Counted from the stretch's first letter, positions 17,744 through 26,933 are shown. The stretch: DNA of 64,000 nucleotides from Rhizobium bangladeshense (GCF_017357245.1 NZ_CP071612.1:685001-749000), one strand, 5' to 3'. Made by a program: numbers and translations. The notes: generated from the letters alone by a model not told the origin.

Positions 17744-18583
17744 ATGAACTTGATTGCAAACTTCGCGGTGCTTGCGTCGCGGCGGACGATCTTCGATCTG
17801 CCGGTCTGCGATCTCGGCTGGGACGATGCCCTCGTTTTTATCAACGAGCTGGCCTCCATTCCTGTCGGCCAGACCGTGGTTTGCTTCGTCAACGCCCATA
17901 ACATGCTGACGGCGTTGGGTGACGATGAATATTACCGGATCATGTCGCACAATCTGGTGCTGCCGGATGGCATCGGTCTTAACATCGCCTCGCAGATTGC
18001 CCATGGTGCGCCGTTTCCCGCCAATCTGAACGGCACCGATTTCGTGCCGGCTTTCCTCACCTTCATGGAGGCCCCGCGCCGCATCGGCCTTATCGGCGGC
18101 AAGCGCTCGGTCGTCGATGCGGCGGCGGAAAATTTCCGCAAGCACACGCCCTGGCATGAATTTGTCGTTATTTCCGATGGCTTTTTCGACAAGGTCGATT
18201 CCACGGATGTCATCGAGGAAGTCGAGCGCCAGAAGCTCGATATTCTGATCGTCGGCATGGGGACGCCGCTGCAGGAGAAATGGGTTCACGACAATATTCG
18301 AGCCGACCATGCGCGCCTGGTGCTCACCGTCGGCGCTCTCTTCGACTTCGTCTCCGGCGCCGTTCCGCGGGCGCCGAAGACCGTGCGGATGATGCGCCTG
18401 GAGTGGGCCTATCGCCTGATACAGGAGCCTGCGCGCCTCTGGCGGCGCTACGTCGTCGGCATTCCGGTCTTCCTCTTCCATGTCCTGCGCTATCGCTTCC
18501 GCCGGCGCGAAAGAATTCTCAGCCACCCGGAAGAGCAGCGTAGCGTCGTGCAGCCGCCGGCCGAACGCAAGAAGGCGAGCTGA
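17744..18583 (+). CDS. WecG/TagA/CpsF-family glycosyltransferase
   Basis: 279 residues of glycosyltransferase family 26. Motifs in order: FVNAHNMLTAL (about 48), LPDGIGLNIASQ (about 72), NLNGTDFVPAF (about 93), LIVGMGTPLQEKWV (about 168) and an Arg-rich end with RLEWAYRLIQEPARLWRRY. These enzymes transfer ManNAc or a related sugar to a lipid-linked acceptor at the inner face of the membrane, in teichoic acid, enterobacterial common antigen or exopolysaccharide synthesis. I chose ATG 17744 because AGGAGG (17733-17738) lies just before it; an ORF start at 17642 exists but lacks a site. It probably works with the chain-length protein downstream; the actual polysaccharide is unknown. Confidence 0.85.
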   Translation: MNLIANFAVLASRRTIFDLPVCDLGWDDALVFINELASIPVGQTVVCFVNAHNMLTALGDDEYYRIMSHNLVLPDGIGLNIASQIAHGAPFPANLNGTDFVPAFLTFMEAPRRIGLIGGKRSVVDAAAENFRKHTPWHEFVVISDGFFDKVDSTDVIEEVERQKLDILIVGMGTPLQEKWVHDNIRADHARLVLTVGALFDFVSGAVPRAPKTVRMMRLEWAYRLIQEPARLWRRYVVGIPVFLFHVLRYRFRRRERILSHPEEQRSVVQPPAERKKAS

Positions 18584-18754
18584 GCCTGCGGCGCCCACGC
18601 GTTCCTGGCGCGCAGACACTGCGATCGACATTTAAAATCGGATCGCAATTCTTGCCCGCCGCAGTTAACGATTTCTTTGCCATGAATGTTTAGTGTCGCT
18701 TAATCATCTGCAACGCGCGCGGATGAGCGAACTCGGCCATCATGTGCATGAGAT

Positions 18755-20524
18755 GTGGCGCAAATGTACGATATCAGGGCCAGAAGCAGCTTTCAGGATC
18801 GCGCAGCCGCGGGGCAGCGTCACTTTGACGATGCCTATCGCCTACCGCGGACGAAGGGGGCAGATATCGCCTCGCCCGAGGCCGAACTCTTGCGCGCCAT
18901 CGGCCGCGCGCTGGAAGAGCAGCGCGCAAAAGCGGCCGGCCCGGCGCCGCTCGTCGACCGCATCGAAACCATCCTTGGCAATCGCCTGCAGGCCGCCAAC
19001 GACATCGGCAGTCCTCTTGCGCCGGGGCCGGCCGGTCATGCAGAGCCGAGCGCTGCGATCGAAGAACCGGCAATTCCCCTTCAACCGCTCACCGCAATTC
19101 GTGGAGACCTTGCTGGGCCCCGACCGGCACCGCCGCGTCGGCGCGCCGGTCGCTTTGGCCTCGTCATGACGGTGGTTGCCGGGACGATTCTCGGCGCGGG
19201 CCTGTCGTCGACGATGCCGGTCTCGCCGGCCCTCTACCGGGCCGAGACGACGCTCGCGGTAAAGACGGATGCGGCAAGCCGCGCCGCCTTCACGCAGGCT
19301 GCGGCGAAGGGGCTGCTATCGGGGCGCATGGTGGCCTCGACGGTCGCTGCGCTGAAACTTGATCGCGATCCGGAGTTTGCCGGCTCCAGTGCCAATGCTC
19401 TCGGTGTTGCGTTCGATCTCCTCTCGGCCACCGGTGCTGCAGCCGATCCGGCCTCACGCGCCGAGGCCACGCTGAAACAGGCGATCGAGATCGTGCCCGA
19501 TGCCGTCGCCGGCACGATCCTCGTCAGGGTGACGACCGGCGACAGCGGCAAATCCATGCGTATCGCCGCACGGCTTGCCGAAGCGGTTTCCGCAGGCAGC
19601 GGCCGCGGCCGGAGCGCTGAAACCGACGCCGCTCTACGCAAGGCCTATGACGAGGCGAAGGCGGAGCTTGCCGCCTTCACGGCAAAGAGCGGCGAAGGCA
19701 ACGTCAAGGTCGCGATCGATCTTCGCCGTCAGATCGACCGGCTCGACGCCGATCTGAAAGAGGCAGACCAGAACATTCTCGCCGCCAAGGCGCAAGCCGA
19801 CCGGTTGAAGGCGGCGAAGCTTGCGGGCGTGCTGGATGGCTCGCTCCCCTCCGATATGCTCTCGCCGGCGCTGCAGGACTGGCGCGACAAATATGCGGTC
19901 GCAAGGACGACGCTTGCGCAGCTTTCGGCCGAGCTCGGCCCGCGCCATCCGCGCCTGTTGCAGCAGCAGGCCGAAACGGAGGGTCTCAAGGAGAACATGG
20001 GAAGGGAGCTTGCCCGGCTTACCCAACTCGCCAATGCCGCTGCCAAAGCTGCGGTCGATGCGCGCAAGAGCCTGAACGACCGTCGCAACACGCTGATCGC
20101 CCAGAGCCGCGATACCGGCGTCGATCTGTCACGGTTGATCGAGCTACGCGAGAAGGCGAGTGCAGCGCGCTCGCGGCTGGAGGACGCTGGGCCCGCATCG
20201 GGGGCAGCCGACGGTGGTGATATGACCGTGCTGAAGCCGCCGCTGGCGTCGACCGTATCGGCAACGAATAGTCTGACCGGCCGCGCGCTGGCCGGAGCCG
20301 CCGCAGGCTTGGCAATTGGTCTTGCCCTGGCTTTCCTGCTGTCCTTGCGCAAAGCCGTTGCTGTTCCCGCATCGGAAATGCCCGTGCCACCGTCCGTCCC
20401 GTCTCCGCCACCGTCGCCCGTGCCGGCGGCGGTCGATGAGATCGAAGTGCTGCGCTCCGAGATCTCAGGCCTGCGGGACCGGCTTAGGTTTCATGTAATG
20501 GAAACGCGGCAGCCGCTGCGTTGA
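18755..20524 (+). CDS. Wzz/ExoP-N-like polysaccharide chain-length protein without kinase domain
   Basis: 589 residues. A disordered cytoplasmic N-terminal part (about 1-130) leads to membrane segment 1 (about 133-154, FGLVMTVVAGTILGAGLSST), a periplasmic region with coiled coil (about 280-475), and membrane segment 2 (about 508-532), then a Pro-rich tail and a short helix. This is the plan of polysaccharide co-polymerases such as the N-terminal half of ExoP/GumC. No Walker A or Tyr-rich tail is present, so the tyrosine kinase half is absent. It probably sets polymer length or aids export together with the glycosyltransferase upstream. Start is uncertain: ATG 18755 or 18764. Confidence 0.75.
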   Translation: MAQMYDIRARSSFQDRAAAGQRHFDDAYRLPRTKGADIASPEAELLRAIGRALEEQRAKAAGPAPLVDRIETILGNRLQAANDIGSPLAPGPAGHAEPSAAIEEPAIPLQPLTAIRGDLAGPRPAPPRRRAGRFGLVMTVVAGTILGAGLSSTMPVSPALYRAETTLAVKTDAASRAAFTQAAAKGLLSGRMVASTVAALKLDRDPEFAGSSANALGVAFDLLSATGAAADPASRAEATLKQAIEIVPDAVAGTILVRVTTGDSGKSMRIAARLAEAVSAGSGRGRSAETDAALRKAYDEAKAELAAFTAKSGEGNVKVAIDLRRQIDRLDADLKEADQNILAAKAQADRLKAAKLAGVLDGSLPSDMLSPALQDWRDKYAVARTTLAQLSAELGPRHPRLLQQQAETEGLKENMGRELARLTQLANAAAKAAVDARKSLNDRRNTLIAQSRDTGVDLSRLIELREKASAARSRLEDAGPASGAADGGDMTVLKPPLASTVSATNSLTGRALAGAAAGLAIGLALAFLLSLRKAVAVPASEMPVPPSVPSPPPSPVPAAVDEIEVLRSEISGLRDRLRFHVMETRQPLR

Positions 20525-20644
20525 CGATCCATTTCCTTGCAAGTTTGATATTGCCTTGCCGCTTTCCGACAGGATAGGGCGTTAGCGGGCATTTGACGCT
20601 CGTCAACTATCCCTAGATTGACGCGAAACAGGGCGGAGAGACGC

Positions 20645-21544
20645 GTGACGACAGTAATCGACGGCAAGAACGTAGCTGCATCCGTAATTCAGACGGTCAA
20701 GAGTGCGACGGCGGCGCTGGAAAAGATGAGCGGCGTCACCACCGGCCTTGCCGTCATCATTGTCGGCGACGATCCGGCAAGCCACGCCTATGTGGGCTCC
20801 AAGAGCCGCATGGCCAAGGAATGCGGTTTCAAGTCCGTCCAGCACACGCTGCCTGTCGAGACGAAACAGGAGGAACTGGCAAGCCTCGTCGCCACCCTCA
20901 ACGCCGATCCTTCGATCCACGGCATCCTCGTGCAATTGCCTTTGCCGAAGCCGCTCGACAGCGAGCCGATCATCCAGTCGATCCTGCCGGAAAAGGATGT
21001 CGACGGCCTGAGCGTCGTCAATGCCGGCAAGCTCGCCACCGGCGATCTGAAGACCGGTCTGGTCTCCTGTACGCCGGCCGGCGCCATGGTCTTCGTCCGC
21101 CGCACCCACGGCGAGGATCTCTCCGGCCTCAACGCCGTGGTCATCGGCCGCTCCAACCTGTTCGGCAAGCCCATGGCGCAATTGCTGCTCAACGCCAATG
21201 CGACGGTGACGATCGCCCATTCGAGAACCAAGAATCTCGCCGAGGTCTGCCGCAACGCCGACATTCTGGTGGCCGCCGTCGGCCGGCCGGAGATGGTCAG
21301 GGCTGATTGGGTCAAGCCCGGCGCGACGGTGATCGATGTCGGCATCAACCGCGTGCCGGCTCCCGACAAGGGCGAGGGCAAGACCCGGCTCGTCGGCGAC
21401 GTCGCCTTTGCCGAGGTCTCCACCGTCTCCGGCACCATCACGCCGGTTCCAGGCGGCGTCGGGCCGATGACCATCGCCATGCTGATGGCCAACACCGTCA
21501 TCGCCGCTCATCGCGCCGCGGGGCAGACGCCGCCGCAGTTCTGA
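20645..21544 (+). CDS. folD: Bifunctional methylenetetrahydrofolate dehydrogenase/cyclohydrolase FolD
   Basis: 299 residues. FolD motifs are complete: [20 protein letters not shown] with the YxxxK catalytic pair, [33 protein letters not shown] (NADP site) and the final [14 protein letters not shown]. It interconverts methylene-, methenyl- and formyl-tetrahydrofolate in the cytoplasm, feeding purine and methyl metabolism. The start is GTG 20645, with GGCGGAGAG just before it; the TTG at 20618 is in frame but has no comparable site. It is a single-gene unit; a palindromic repeat follows 15 bases after the stop. Confidence 0.96.
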   Translation: MTTVIDGKNVAASVIQTVKSATAALEKMSGVTTGLAVIIVGDDPASHAYVGSKSRMAKECGFKSVQHTLPVETKQEELASLVATLNADPSIHGILVQLPLPKPLDSEPIIQSILPEKDVDGLSVVNAGKLATGDLKTGLVSCTPAGAMVFVRRTHGEDLSGLNAVVIGRSNLFGKPMAQLLLNANATVTIAHSRTKNLAEVCRNADILVAAVGRPEMVRADWVKPGATVIDVGINRVPAPDKGEGKTRLVGDVAFAEVSTVSGTITPVPGGVGPMTIAMLMANTVIAAHRAAGQTPPQF

Positions 21545-21558
21545 TTGCAACGCAAGCC

Positions 21559-21605
21559 GCTAAAGAGCGTCGTATGAAATTCGATTCATCCGACGCGCCT
21601 TTAGC
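21559..21605. repeat. Palindromic intergenic repeat downstream of folD
   Basis: An imperfect inverted repeat with GCTAAAG at one end and CTTTAGC at the other, and inner arms CGTCG / CGACG. The form is typical of short palindromic repeats scattered in Rhizobium genomes. As it begins 15 bases after the folD stop it may also work as a terminator. Confidence 0.6.
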
Positions 21606-22133
21606 CCCTGTTGTTCGAAACTTTTTGCTGGTCGCGAATTCGCATCTCTTCGACTGCTTTACCATAGCTCAGCCATGACAGCTTCGCGCCGCCTTCTCGG
21701 TCATAGAGGCAATTGTTGCCGCTCCCCGAAAGAGGCCATAGCATTGGTTTGACGAGACGACATCTGTGCGCCATGTGTGGACGTCGGCTCTCGTCGGCTT
21801 AATCGACTTGGGACGAAGGCGATCAAGAACGAGCACATGGTTCGAGTTCAGCACATGGCTCCAGTTCATCGTTGGCGGGCGAAAGCAGCTTTTACTTTCT
21901 AAGCTGAGGTAGTCCGGACAACGCGGAGTAGCGGTACTTTGCCCTGGCCGTTGGACCACAGCCCCAGGCTGTCCTCAACAACACTTGAACGTCTGTCAGA
22001 ATTGCAAAAAGTGTGTATATTAGACAAATGAGAACAATCAGTTGTCGATACCGATCGCGAAAAGGTTGGGAAGTCTTCTTCTTCAACTATGCAGACTAGG
22101 GAGAATTCGACAACAATCCAGGGAGGAAGAACA
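21606..22133. other. Long non-coding gap upstream of the TRAP operon
   Basis: No credible gene on either strand; short ORFs here lack ribosome sites and protein-like composition. It holds an 18-base tandem direct repeat at 21832-21849 and 21850-21867 (AGCACATGGTTCGAGTTC, second copy with two changes), an imperfect operator-like palindrome TGTATATTAGACA at 22014-22026, and ACAATCAGTTGT at 22034-22045. The palindromes resemble GntR-type sites and probably lie in the TRAP promoter; no GntR gene is in the window. Confidence 0.5.
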
Positions 22134-23264
22134 ATGAGCAAAAAGGCAGTATCGCGTCGAGAGTTGCTGGGAGCATCTACGCTTGTTGGAGTAACCGCAG
22201 TTGGGGCTCTTGCCGCCCCGGCGGTGCTGGCCCAGGCACCCACCGTCATTAAAATGCAAACATCCTGGCCAGCGTCGGACATCTGGATGGATTTTGCCCG
22301 CCTGTACGTCGAACGGGTCGAACGAATGTCCGGCGGACGCCTGAAGTTCGAACTAATGCCTGCCGGTACGGTCGTCGGCGCGTTTCAGGTGCTCGACGGC
22401 GTCAACGACGGCGTGATCGACGCAGCCCACACCGTTCCCGTCTATTGGTACGGAAAGCACAAGGCAGCTTCCCTCTTCGGTACCGGGCCGGTATTCGGCG
22501 GCAGCGCAACCACCATGCTTGGATGGTTCCATCAAGGCGGCGGCAAGGATCTCTACCGAGAACTCACCCAGGACATCATGGGGCTGAACATTTATGGCTT
22601 CTATGGCTTCCCGATGCCCGCGCAGCCGTTCGGCTGGTTCAAGAACCCGGTCGCGACCGTGAACGACATCAACGGCCTCAAATATCGGACGGTCGGGCTC
22701 GCCGCCGATCTCATGCAGAATATGGGCATGAGCGTCGCTCAACTTCCGGGCGGCGAGATCGTGCCGGCAATGGAGCGAGGTGTCATCGACGCCTTCGAGT
22801 TCAACAATCCCTCCTCTGACATACGGTTTGGTTCGCAGGATGTCGCCAAGAACTACATGCTGTCGTCCTACCATCAAGCGAGCGAATCTTTCGAGTTCCT
22901 CTTCAACAAGGATGTGTTTGACGACCTTCCCGCCGATCTGCAGGCGATCCTGGAATATGGCGTGGAGGCCGCAAGCACGGCGATTACAGCGTCCGCGATG
23001 GACAACTATTCAAGCGACCTTCAAAAACTCCAGGCCGAACATGGCGTGACCGTGCACCGCACTCCAAAGGAAATCCTGGATGCGCAACTGAAGGCCTGGG
23101 ATGCGATCATCCCGACGCTTGAAGCGGATGCATTCATGAAGAAGGTGCTCGACAGTCAGCGGCAGTGGGTGGAGAGGGTCGTGTACTACGAATTGATGAA
23201 CTCCGCCGATCTCGCACTCGCCTATGAGCACTATTTCCCTGGAAAATTGAACCTCGGAAAATAG
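22134..23264 (+). CDS. TRAP transporter substrate-binding protein (DctP/TakP-like)
   Basis: 376 residues. A Tat-type signal (SRRELLGASTLVGVTAVGAL to VLAQA, about 35 residues) precedes a DctP-family periplasmic protein: TSWPASDIWMDFARLYVERV, YWYGKHKAASLFGTGPVFGG, WFHQGGGKDLYRE and a helix-hinge region PAMERGVIDAFEF. The Trp-rich GWFHQGGG segment and overall pattern resemble TakP-type proteins that bind alpha-keto acids, so a carboxylate is likely; the exact substrate is unknown. ATG 22134 is chosen for GGGAGGAAG just upstream and for the Tat signal. It starts a three-gene TRAP operon. Confidence 0.88.
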   Translation: MSKKAVSRRELLGASTLVGVTAVGALAAPAVLAQAPTVIKMQTSWPASDIWMDFARLYVERVERMSGGRLKFELMPAGTVVGAFQVLDGVNDGVIDAAHTVPVYWYGKHKAASLFGTGPVFGGSATTMLGWFHQGGGKDLYRELTQDIMGLNIYGFYGFPMPAQPFGWFKNPVATVNDINGLKYRTVGLAADLMQNMGMSVAQLPGGEIVPAMERGVIDAFEFNNPSSDIRFGSQDVAKNYMLSSYHQASESFEFLFNKDVFDDLPADLQAILEYGVEAASTAITASAMDNYSSDLQKLQAEHGVTVHRTPKEILDAQLKAWDAIIPTLEADAFMKKVLDSQRQWVERVVYYELMNSADLALAYEHYFPGKLNLGK

Positions 23265-23271
23265 ATGGTGA

Positions 23272-23292
23272 AGGCCCGGTATTTCCGGGCCT
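23272..23292 (+). terminator. Intercistronic hairpin between TRAP binding protein and DctQ
   Basis: A perfect 8-base-pair stem AGGCCCGG / CCGGGCCT with a 5-base loop, beginning 7 bases after the binding-protein stop. No T run follows. It likely attenuates or protects the upstream mRNA rather than ending all transcription, as dctQ lies 31 bases further on. Confidence 0.6.
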
Positions 23293-23323
23293 CGCCCCTC
23301 ATCGAGGTTAGGGAGGCGCTTGC

Positions 23324-23971
23324 ATGCTCCGTTACATTGCATTCGCCGACGATTTGTCGGCGTGGTTCGGCAAGGTGTTCGCGTGGGGGATACTCATCAT
23401 GGCCTTCGGCGTCGGCTATGAGGTTGTTGCACGCTACCTCTTTCGCGCGCCGACCCCCTGGGCCTTCGATCTGAGCTACATGCTCTATGGAGCGATCTTC
23501 ATGATGGCGGGAGCGTATACCCTCTCGCGTGATGGCCATGTGCGCGGCGACTTCATCTACCGGCTCTGGAAACCGCGGATGCAGGCCAGGCTGGAACTGG
23601 TGTTGTACTTCATCTTTTTCTTTCCCGGTATAACCGCGCTTGTGTTCTCGGGCTGGAAATATGCCGCACGCAGTTGGCGCTATCTGGAGGTCAGTTCCAA
23701 CAGTCCCGCCGGTGTGCCGATCTTCGAGTTCAAGGCCGTGATCGTCGCCGCCGGCATTCTCCTGTTCCTGCAGGGCGTGGCGCAAGTCTTCCGCTGCATT
23801 CTCTGCATAAGGACGGGCGAATGGCCGAAGCAGGCCGAAGATGTCGAAGAACTGGAAAAGGTACTACTGGAAACAAAAAGCCTGGACGTGCTCAAGTCCG
23901 AGGACGAGGGTTTCCTTCCGTCGCGGGAACTTGACGCTGGACGTGAACCACGGGATCGGGACGCTCAATGA
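23324..23971 (+). CDS. TRAP transporter small permease (DctQ)
   Basis: 215 residues. Four membrane helices are visible: about 20-42 (VFAWGILIMAFGVGYEVVAR), 52-70, 92-112 (ELVLYFIFFFPGITALVFSG) and 138-158. FDLSYMLYGAIFMMAGAYTL is the DctQ-family core. The C-terminal 40 residues are acidic and cytoplasmic. DctQ joins DctM to make the sodium-coupled permease. Its stop overlaps the dctM ATG by 4 bases. Confidence 0.9.
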   Translation: MLRYIAFADDLSAWFGKVFAWGILIMAFGVGYEVVARYLFRAPTPWAFDLSYMLYGAIFMMAGAYTLSRDGHVRGDFIYRLWKPRMQARLELVLYFIFFFPGITALVFSGWKYAARSWRYLEVSSNSPAGVPIFEFKAVIVAAGILLFLQGVAQVFRCILCIRTGEWPKQAEDVEELEKVLLETKSLDVLKSEDEGFLPSRELDAGREPRDRDAQ

Positions 23972-25395
23972 CGGATGCACATATCGCCGTCGGGATGCTC
24001 CTCATCCTGATCCTCGCCATCTTCCTCGGCTTTCCGGTGGCGTTCACCTTGATGGCTCTGGGTGTCGGCTTCGGATACTATGCCTATTTCGATGCCGGCC
24101 GGATGTGGCGCGGCTATGACCGCGCGCTCGAATCCGGCGGCGATGCCTTTACACTGGCGGAGACCTGGATCGGCGGTTTCTTCAACAACCGGATCTTCGA
24201 TCTGTTCGTCAACCAGACCTACTCGGTCATCCAGAACGACGTGCTGACGGCTATCCCGCTGTTCCTGTTCATGGGCTACATCGTCGAGCGAGCCAACATC
24301 GTCGATCGGCTGTTCACGACGCTATTCAGCGTCACGCGCCAGGTGCCCGGCTCGATGGCGGTCGCGGCCCTGGCCACCTGCACACTCTTTGCCACGGCAA
24401 CCGGCATCGTCGGGGCCGTGGTGACGTTGATGGGACTGCTCGCCCTACCAGCGATGCTGAAGGCAAAATATGACGTGCGCTACGCGACGGGCGTGATCTG
24501 CGCGGGCGGCACGCTCGGGATCCTGATCCCGCCTTCCATCCTGCTGATCGTCTATGCGGCCACCTCCGGGATCTCGGTCGTCCGAATGTACGCGGCGGCG
24601 CTCCTGCCCGGCCTCGCCCTGGCCGGGCTTTATCTCATCTATGTCGTGGTGCGAGCAATCCTGCAGCCGCAACTGGCGCCGCGGCCAACGAAAGAAGATG
24701 TGGGCGAGCACACGCCGGTCCAACTCGCCTGGATGATGCTTACATCCTTCGCGCCGCTCGCCTTTCTGATTCTTGCGGTGCTGGGTGCCATTCTCTTTGG
24801 CCTGGCGACGCCGTCGGAAGCCGCCGCAATCGGCGCATTGGGGGGACTGGCGCTTGCTGCGGCCTATCGGGCGCTGACCTGGCAGCGACTGAAGGAGTCG
24901 GTGTATCTGACGGCGCGAACGACCGCGATGGTCTGCTGGTTGTTCGTCGGTTCGGCGACCTTCGCATCGGTATTCGCCTATCTCGGCGGCCAACAGTTCA
25001 TCAGTGACTTCGTGACCGGCCTGGACATGTCGCCGCTGATGTTCCTGATCCTGGCCCAGATCATCATCTTCCTTCTCGGCTGGCCTCTGGAATGGACTGA
25101 AATCATCGTCATCTTCATCCCGATCTTCATTCCGCTGCTGCCGCATTTCGGGATCGATCCGCTGTTCTTCGGTATCCTCGTGGCAATCAACCTGCAGACG
25201 GCCTTCCTATCACCACCCATGGCGATGTCGGCATACTACTTGAAGGGCGTCTCGCCTCCGCATGTCAAACTGACCGACATCTTCCGCGGCATGATGCCCT
25301 ATATGTTGATCGTCATTCTCTGCATGGTGATCATCTATCTGTTCCCGAGCATCGTCTACATGCTGCCGAATTTGCTCTATGGAGGACAGAGATGA
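23968..25395 (+). CDS. TRAP transporter large permease (DctM)
   Basis: 475 residues and about 12 hydrophobic helices. DctM signatures are VPLFLFMGYI-like AIPLFLFMGYIVERANIVDR, ATGIVGAVVTLMGLLALPAM, CAGGTLGILIPPSILLIVYA, and a C-terminal PPMAMSAYYLKGVSPP. It is the secondary transport channel of the TRAP system, in the inner membrane. ATGA overlap with dctQ. The last gene of the cassette (60 residues) starts 34 bases after. Confidence 0.93.
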   Translation: MTDAHIAVGMLLILILAIFLGFPVAFTLMALGVGFGYYAYFDAGRMWRGYDRALESGGDAFTLAETWIGGFFNNRIFDLFVNQTYSVIQNDVLTAIPLFLFMGYIVERANIVDRLFTTLFSVTRQVPGSMAVAALATCTLFATATGIVGAVVTLMGLLALPAMLKAKYDVRYATGVICAGGTLGILIPPSILLIVYAATSGISVVRMYAAALLPGLALAGLYLIYVVVRAILQPQLAPRPTKEDVGEHTPVQLAWMMLTSFAPLAFLILAVLGAILFGLATPSEAAAIGALGGLALAAAYRALTWQRLKESVYLTARTTAMVCWLFVGSATFASVFAYLGGQQFISDFVTGLDMSPLMFLILAQIIIFLLGWPLEWTEIIVIFIPIFIPLLPHFGIDPLFFGILVAINLQTAFLSPPMAMSAYYLKGVSPPHVKLTDIFRGMMPYMLIVILCMVIIYLFPSIVYMLPNLLYGGQR

Positions 25396-25429
25396 CGCAG
25401 TGTCTGGCCCATTCCGAAAGGATAGACCG

Positions 25430-25612
25430 ATGAACAGAAGCCGGTTTTTTGCAATATTTGCATTCGGGACGCTTGTCGCGTTCTGCGCAGTCATCCTGGC
25501 GTTTGTTCCACGGTTCGATTTGGCCGCTGCACTGCTGATCGGGATTGTCCCTGCGGGGTACGACATCTGGGATCAGCTCTTTCGGCGACGCCCGTCGAAA
25601 TCGTCTGGATAG
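25430..25612 (+). CDS. Small two-helix membrane protein downstream of TRAP genes
   Basis: 60 residues beginning MNRSRFFAIFAFGTLVAFCA, with one clear membrane helix (about 6-25) and a second hydrophobic stretch (about 28-45), then a basic tail (LFRRRPSKSSG). ATG 25430 is preceded by AAGGAT about 6 bases upstream; the ORF can be extended to 25379 into the dctM end, but that part is not protein-like. Same strand and close to dctM, so probably co-transcribed. I do not recognise it; it could assist assembly of the transporter. Confidence 0.6.
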   Translation: MNRSRFFAIFAFGTLVAFCAVILAFVPRFDLAAALLIGIVPAGYDIWDQLFRRRPSKSSG

Positions 25613-25831
25613 ACTGCAATCGTTCAACCGCCGCCCTTTCGTGACGGCAATCCGCTGCAAAAAGCCCCTTCGTCCATCGACCTACGGGCTCTTGGCTTGG
25701 AAATTGATCACCCATGGCCCCTCCCTGTGAAAGCGAGAGGCACCGTCGTTACGCGAACTTCCTGTTAACGGGTCGCCGCTTTACCTGGGGTCGCGCTAGC
25801 TCTTCTCCGGACTTGCCAAACAGAGAATGCT

Positions 25832-26857
25832 CTATGTCTGCGGGGCAGGGCCGGTCGAGGCCCTGACGATCAGTTCGGTTTTCCACAGCTCCTGGTCGGG
25901 GAAGGGGCCGCCCTGTTTCACTGTGCCGATCAGCCGCTGCGCGATGCGGACGCCTGCCGACCGCAGCGAGGAGCGTGTCGTCGTCAGCGGCACCGAGAAG
26001 TTTTCCGGCTTCAATAGCGGCAGCACGTCGTCATGGGCGATCAGCGAAATGTCGTCGCCGAGCCGCAATCCCGCCTGGTTGACCGCGCGGATTGCCCCGA
26101 GCGCCATCACCGTGCTGGAGCAGAGGATCGCCGTCGGCCGCTCCGGAAGCTGCAGGAACCTTTCCATCGCCAGCAGGCCCTGTTCGTCCGTCATCAGCGC
26201 GTGGTTCATGCAATGCTCCTCGAGCGTGAGGCCGCGTTCGGCAAGGGCTGAGATGACGCCGTTCCTTCTGCGGATGGCGAAATCGAGATGCATTGGACCG
26301 TTCATCAAGGCAAAGCGCGTATGGCCGAGCTGCAGCAAGAGCCGCGTCGCGTCGTAGAAAGCCCCTTCGTTATCAATGTCGAGATAGGGATAATCCGGCT
26401 CCGCGCCGAAGGAGCGGCCGTGCACGACATAGGGCATGGAGAGCGATTTCAGCATGGCGAGCCGCGGGTCGTGAGCGCGCATATAGGCAATGAACAGCGC
26501 GTCGACATTGCCGCTGATCGCAAGCCGCCGGAGCGCCGCTACCTCATCATCCGGGTCGGACGGCATGATGACGAAATGGAAATCATGGCGCACGGCCTCC
26601 TCGCCGAGCCCAGCCAGAAATTCGCCGAAATGGACGTCGGATTGGTGGCCCGGCGCCGTCGGCATGACGAGGCCGATCGAGCCTGCCTTGCCGGTTGCGA
26701 GCCGCTGGGCAGCCTTGTTCGGCCGGTATCCGGTTTCCTTGACGGCCTGAAGCACGCGCTCCCGAGTCGCTTCATTGACCTCGGGATAGCCGTTCAGCGC
26801 CCGGCTCACCGTCGTCTGCGAAAGCCCAAGCATTTCCGATAGCTGTTTGAGATTCAC
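25832..26857 (-). CDS. aglR: LacI-family repressor of alpha-glucoside genes (AglR)
   Basis: 341 residues. The N-terminal LacI helix-turn-helix is complete: MNLKQLSEMLGLSQTTVSRA, NGYPEVNEATRERV and the hinge RPNKAAQRLATGKAGSIGLV. The rest is the periplasmic-binding-protein-like sugar-sensing domain (about 60-335), ending GVRIAQRLIGTVK. It is divergent from aglE with a 297-base gap that holds AAAGCGCTTT operators, so it most likely represses the agl operon and itself, released by an alpha-glucoside. Position matches aglR of Sinorhizobium. Convergent with the small TRAP-operon gene. Confidence 0.92.
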   Translation of the reverse strand: MNLKQLSEMLGLSQTTVSRALNGYPEVNEATRERVLQAVKETGYRPNKAAQRLATGKAGSIGLVMPTAPGHQSDVHFGEFLAGLGEEAVRHDFHFVIMPSDPDDEVAALRRLAISGNVDALFIAYMRAHDPRLAMLKSLSMPYVVHGRSFGAEPDYPYLDIDNEGAFYDATRLLLQLGHTRFALMNGPMHLDFAIRRRNGVISALAERGLTLEEHCMNHALMTDEQGLLAMERFLQLPERPTAILCSSTVMALGAIRAVNQAGLRLGDDISLIAHDDVLPLLKPENFSVPLTTTRSSLRSAGVRIAQRLIGTVKQGGPFPDQELWKTELIVRASTGPAPQT

Positions 26858-26923
26858 CTGCTATGCTTCCTCCCGGCCCGCCCTCAGCCGCCTTAAAAGG
26901 CCTCCCGCCTTTAAATGGCATCC

Positions 26924-26933
26924 AAAGCGCTTT
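26924..26933. promoter_or_regulatory. AglR operator candidate on the aglR side
   Basis: AAAGCGCTTT is a perfect 10-base palindrome of LacI-family type with a central CG, 66 bases before the aglR start. A weaker relative, TCGAGCGCTTGA, lies at 26949-26960. Likely site for autoregulation. Confidence 0.65.

Noticed and set aside
21669..21959. A 96-codon minus-strand frame in the gap before the TRAP operon
   Set aside because: No ribosome site, biased composition, and the frame includes the tandem repeat. Kept as non-coding.
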